From Fluviibacter sp039805865 (GTDB lineage: Bacteria > Pseudomonadota > Gammaproteobacteria > Burkholderiales > Rhodocyclaceae), in contig JBDLTI010000014.1 of the NCBI GenBank assembly GCA_039805865.1, forward strand, positions 1 through 40,753: a DNA stretch of 40,753 nt. Reading direction: 5' to 3'. Within the stretch, counting starts at the first letter, position 1. The number at the start of each line of letters is the position of its first letter. Shown piece by piece: positions 39,548-40,753 of this stretch. The notes under the pieces were generated by a model that saw only the letters and a list, made by a program, of their open reading frames with translations, did not search any database and had not been told where the DNA came from. The position numbers were made by a program, and so were the translations under genes.

Positions 39548-40753
39548 CACTCTAGCGGATCGACTTCCACGCCCCAGCGCACACCCCCGGGCGCATGGCC
39601 GCGCGTCATGCCCCGTCCGGCACTGATCATCGGCAACCATTGATTCAGGAAGTTTTGTAACGCAATCCGGCTCGGCGACTCCAGCAACAGTTGCGCACGT
39701 TCACGTCCGGCCAGTCGCACCATGCGCATGGGCACCGGATCGTAAATAAATACTTCCGGATGCTGTTCCTGCGGTACGAGTGTGCGAATACGCTTCAGAA
39801 ACTCAAGTACGTTATCAATCTGTTTGGCTTCTGCCCGCACAATCGCTTGCGCCGCATAAGGTGGAAAGCCGGCTTGCTGGCGCGCCGTTAATTCCAGATC
39901 CAGAAACGCCGGTGTGTCATGACGTAACAGACATTGGTAGAGCGGATGCTCTGGATGTTCGGTTTGTACAATCACCCGACCCGGCTTTTCTGCACGGCCT
40001 GCTCGGCCAGCCACCTGCATCAACTGCGCAAACAGACGCTCCGGTGCGCGCCAATCGGCTGCAAACAATCCGGCATCGGCACCCACAACACAAACACGGG
40101 TAAGCGCCGGGAAATCATGACCCTTGGCCAGCATTTGTGTGCCCACCAGAATGTCGACATCCTGCGACCGGATCTGTGCTTCGAGCGCCTCCCACTGCTT
40201 GCGCGTTGTCGCAACATCGCGATCGACACGCAGAATGCGCGCTGTCGGGAAATGTTTGCGCAGTGCTTCTTCAATACGTTGCGTGCCTCGCCCCAAGGGT
40301 CGTAAATCGGCATTACCGCAATCCGGACACTGACGCGGAATCGGCGAAGTATCACCGCAATGGTGACAGCGTAACGTGCGATCGAGGCTATGCACCACGC
40401 GGTGCGCAGCACATCGACGACAATTCGAGACCCAACCGCAGGCGGTACAGGTCAGCACCGGGGCATAACCGCGCCGGTTAATAAATAGCAGACTTTGTTC
40501 TTTAGCCTCAAGCCCCTGAGCCAGCGCTTCAAGCAGTTGCGTCGACAACCCTTCGTCCAGCGTTAAGCGTCGCGTATCCAGCAGGGTGATGTCAGGCAAC
40601 ACGGCATCCGCATGGGCACGCTCCGGTAAATCGAGTCGTTGATAACGACCGCTCTGCACATTGGCCCAGCTCTCCGGTGAAGGCGTTGCCGAACCCAGCA
40701 CAACCGGCACGCACGCCTGATGCGCCCGCCAGACGGCAAGATCACGTGCGTGA
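39544..40753 (-). CDS. priA: Primosomal protein N' (PriA helicase), 5' part outside the window
   Basis: The last 402 or so residues of PriA are present, in frame to the window edge (HARDLAVWRAHQACVPVVLGSATPS at the cut end). PriA restarts stalled replication forks. Visible are helicase motif III (GSATPS), FINRRGYAP, the eight zinc-binding cysteines (CTACGWVSNCRRC and CHHCGD...CPDCG), DILVGTQMLAKGHDFP, the motif VI region QVAGRAGRAEKPG and the C-terminal domain ending VEVDPLEC. The N-terminal DNA-binding and Walker A/B parts lie beyond base 40753. No frameshift is seen. Confidence 0.96.
   Translation of the reverse strand, partial: HARDLAVWRAHQACVPVVLGSATPSPESWANVQSGRYQRLDLPERAHADAVLPDITLLDTRRLTLDEGLSTQLLEALAQGLEAKEQSLLFINRRGYAPVLTCTACGWVSNCRRCAAHRVVHSLDRTLRCHHCGDTSPIPRQCPDCGNADLRPLGRGTQRIEEALRKHFPTARILRVDRDVATTRKQWEALEAQIRSQDVDILVGTQMLAKGHDFPALTRVCVVGADAGLFAADWRAPERLFAQLMQVAGRAGRAEKPGRVIVQTEHPEHPLYQCLLRHDTPAFLDLELTARQQAGFPPYAAQAIVRAEAKQIDNVLEFLKRIRTLVPQEQHPEVFIYDPVPMRMVRLAGRERAQLLLESPSRIALQNFLNQWLPMISAGRGMTRGHAPGGVRWGVEVDPLEC

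Overview
The window looks like a chromosomal segment of a betaproteobacterium, probably Burkholderiales or a close relative. The evidence is gene content and order: VOC protein-lgt-ilvD; yicC-gmk-rpoZ-spoT divergent from rph-rdgB-hemW; thiS-thiG-trmB; a DUF1840 protein; and an NADP-malic enzyme with a phosphotransacetylase-like tail. G+C is moderate (by eye mid-50s percent), coding density is very high, and many neighbouring genes abut or overlap by a few bases. I see no rRNA, CRISPR array, insertion sequence or prophage. One tRNA gene is present, tRNA-Gly(CCC).

Layout. 1-3250: partial VOC/glyoxalase-fold gene and lgt (minus), divergent from ilvD (plus). 3266-6290 (minus): glycine-zipper lipoprotein, Rap1a/Tai-like secreted protein, malic enzyme. 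6475-6756: HU with its own terminator. 7025-13097 (minus): housekeeping run yicC-gmk-rpoZ-spoT-dadA-tatD. 13163-15687 (plus): rph-rdgB-hemW. 15689-18053 (minus): tRNA-Gly(CCC)-thiS-thiG-small secreted protein-trmB. 18302-19741 (minus): an operon visibly richer in A+T that encodes an SbtA-type Na+/bicarbonate transporter, its PII-like partner SbtB and a 57-residue protein resembling only the oligomerisation part of H-NS. 19925-20548: MASE1-like membrane protein. 20522-24157 (minus): a five-gene electron-transfer and signalling cluster made of an SHP-type cytochrome c (DUF1924), a diheme cytochrome c, a cytochrome b561 and a QseB/QseC-like two-component system. 24256-28089: lipocalin, Fe-S photolyase, flavin reductase, mutY. 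28093-30505 (minus): rapZ, NusG-domain-II protein, Gx transporter, ubiX. 30582-32251: M20 amidohydrolase and rfaH. 32305-36199: metH with a long leader ending in an intrinsic terminator just before the start codon. 36239-40753: DUF1840 protein, beta carbonic anhydrase, MHS-family transporter, ROK sugar kinase and the C-terminal part of priA.

The most interesting parts are the accessory modules. (1) The metH leader has a good promoter, a roughly 130-nt untranslated region, a terminator and a competing hairpin. This is the architecture of a transcription-attenuating riboswitch, and I do not recognise it as a known class. (2) The sbtA-sbtB-H-NS-like operon couples bicarbonate uptake and its PII-type control to a nucleoid-protein fragment without a DNA-binding domain. 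(3) The SHP/DHC/cytochrome b/QseBC-like cluster carries a candidate response-regulator direct repeat in its upstream region. (4) A flavin reductase lies directly upstream of an Fe-S photolyase in an apparent operon. The remaining genes are mostly ordinary housekeeping genes and are annotated with chosen starts where the longest open frame is clearly too long.
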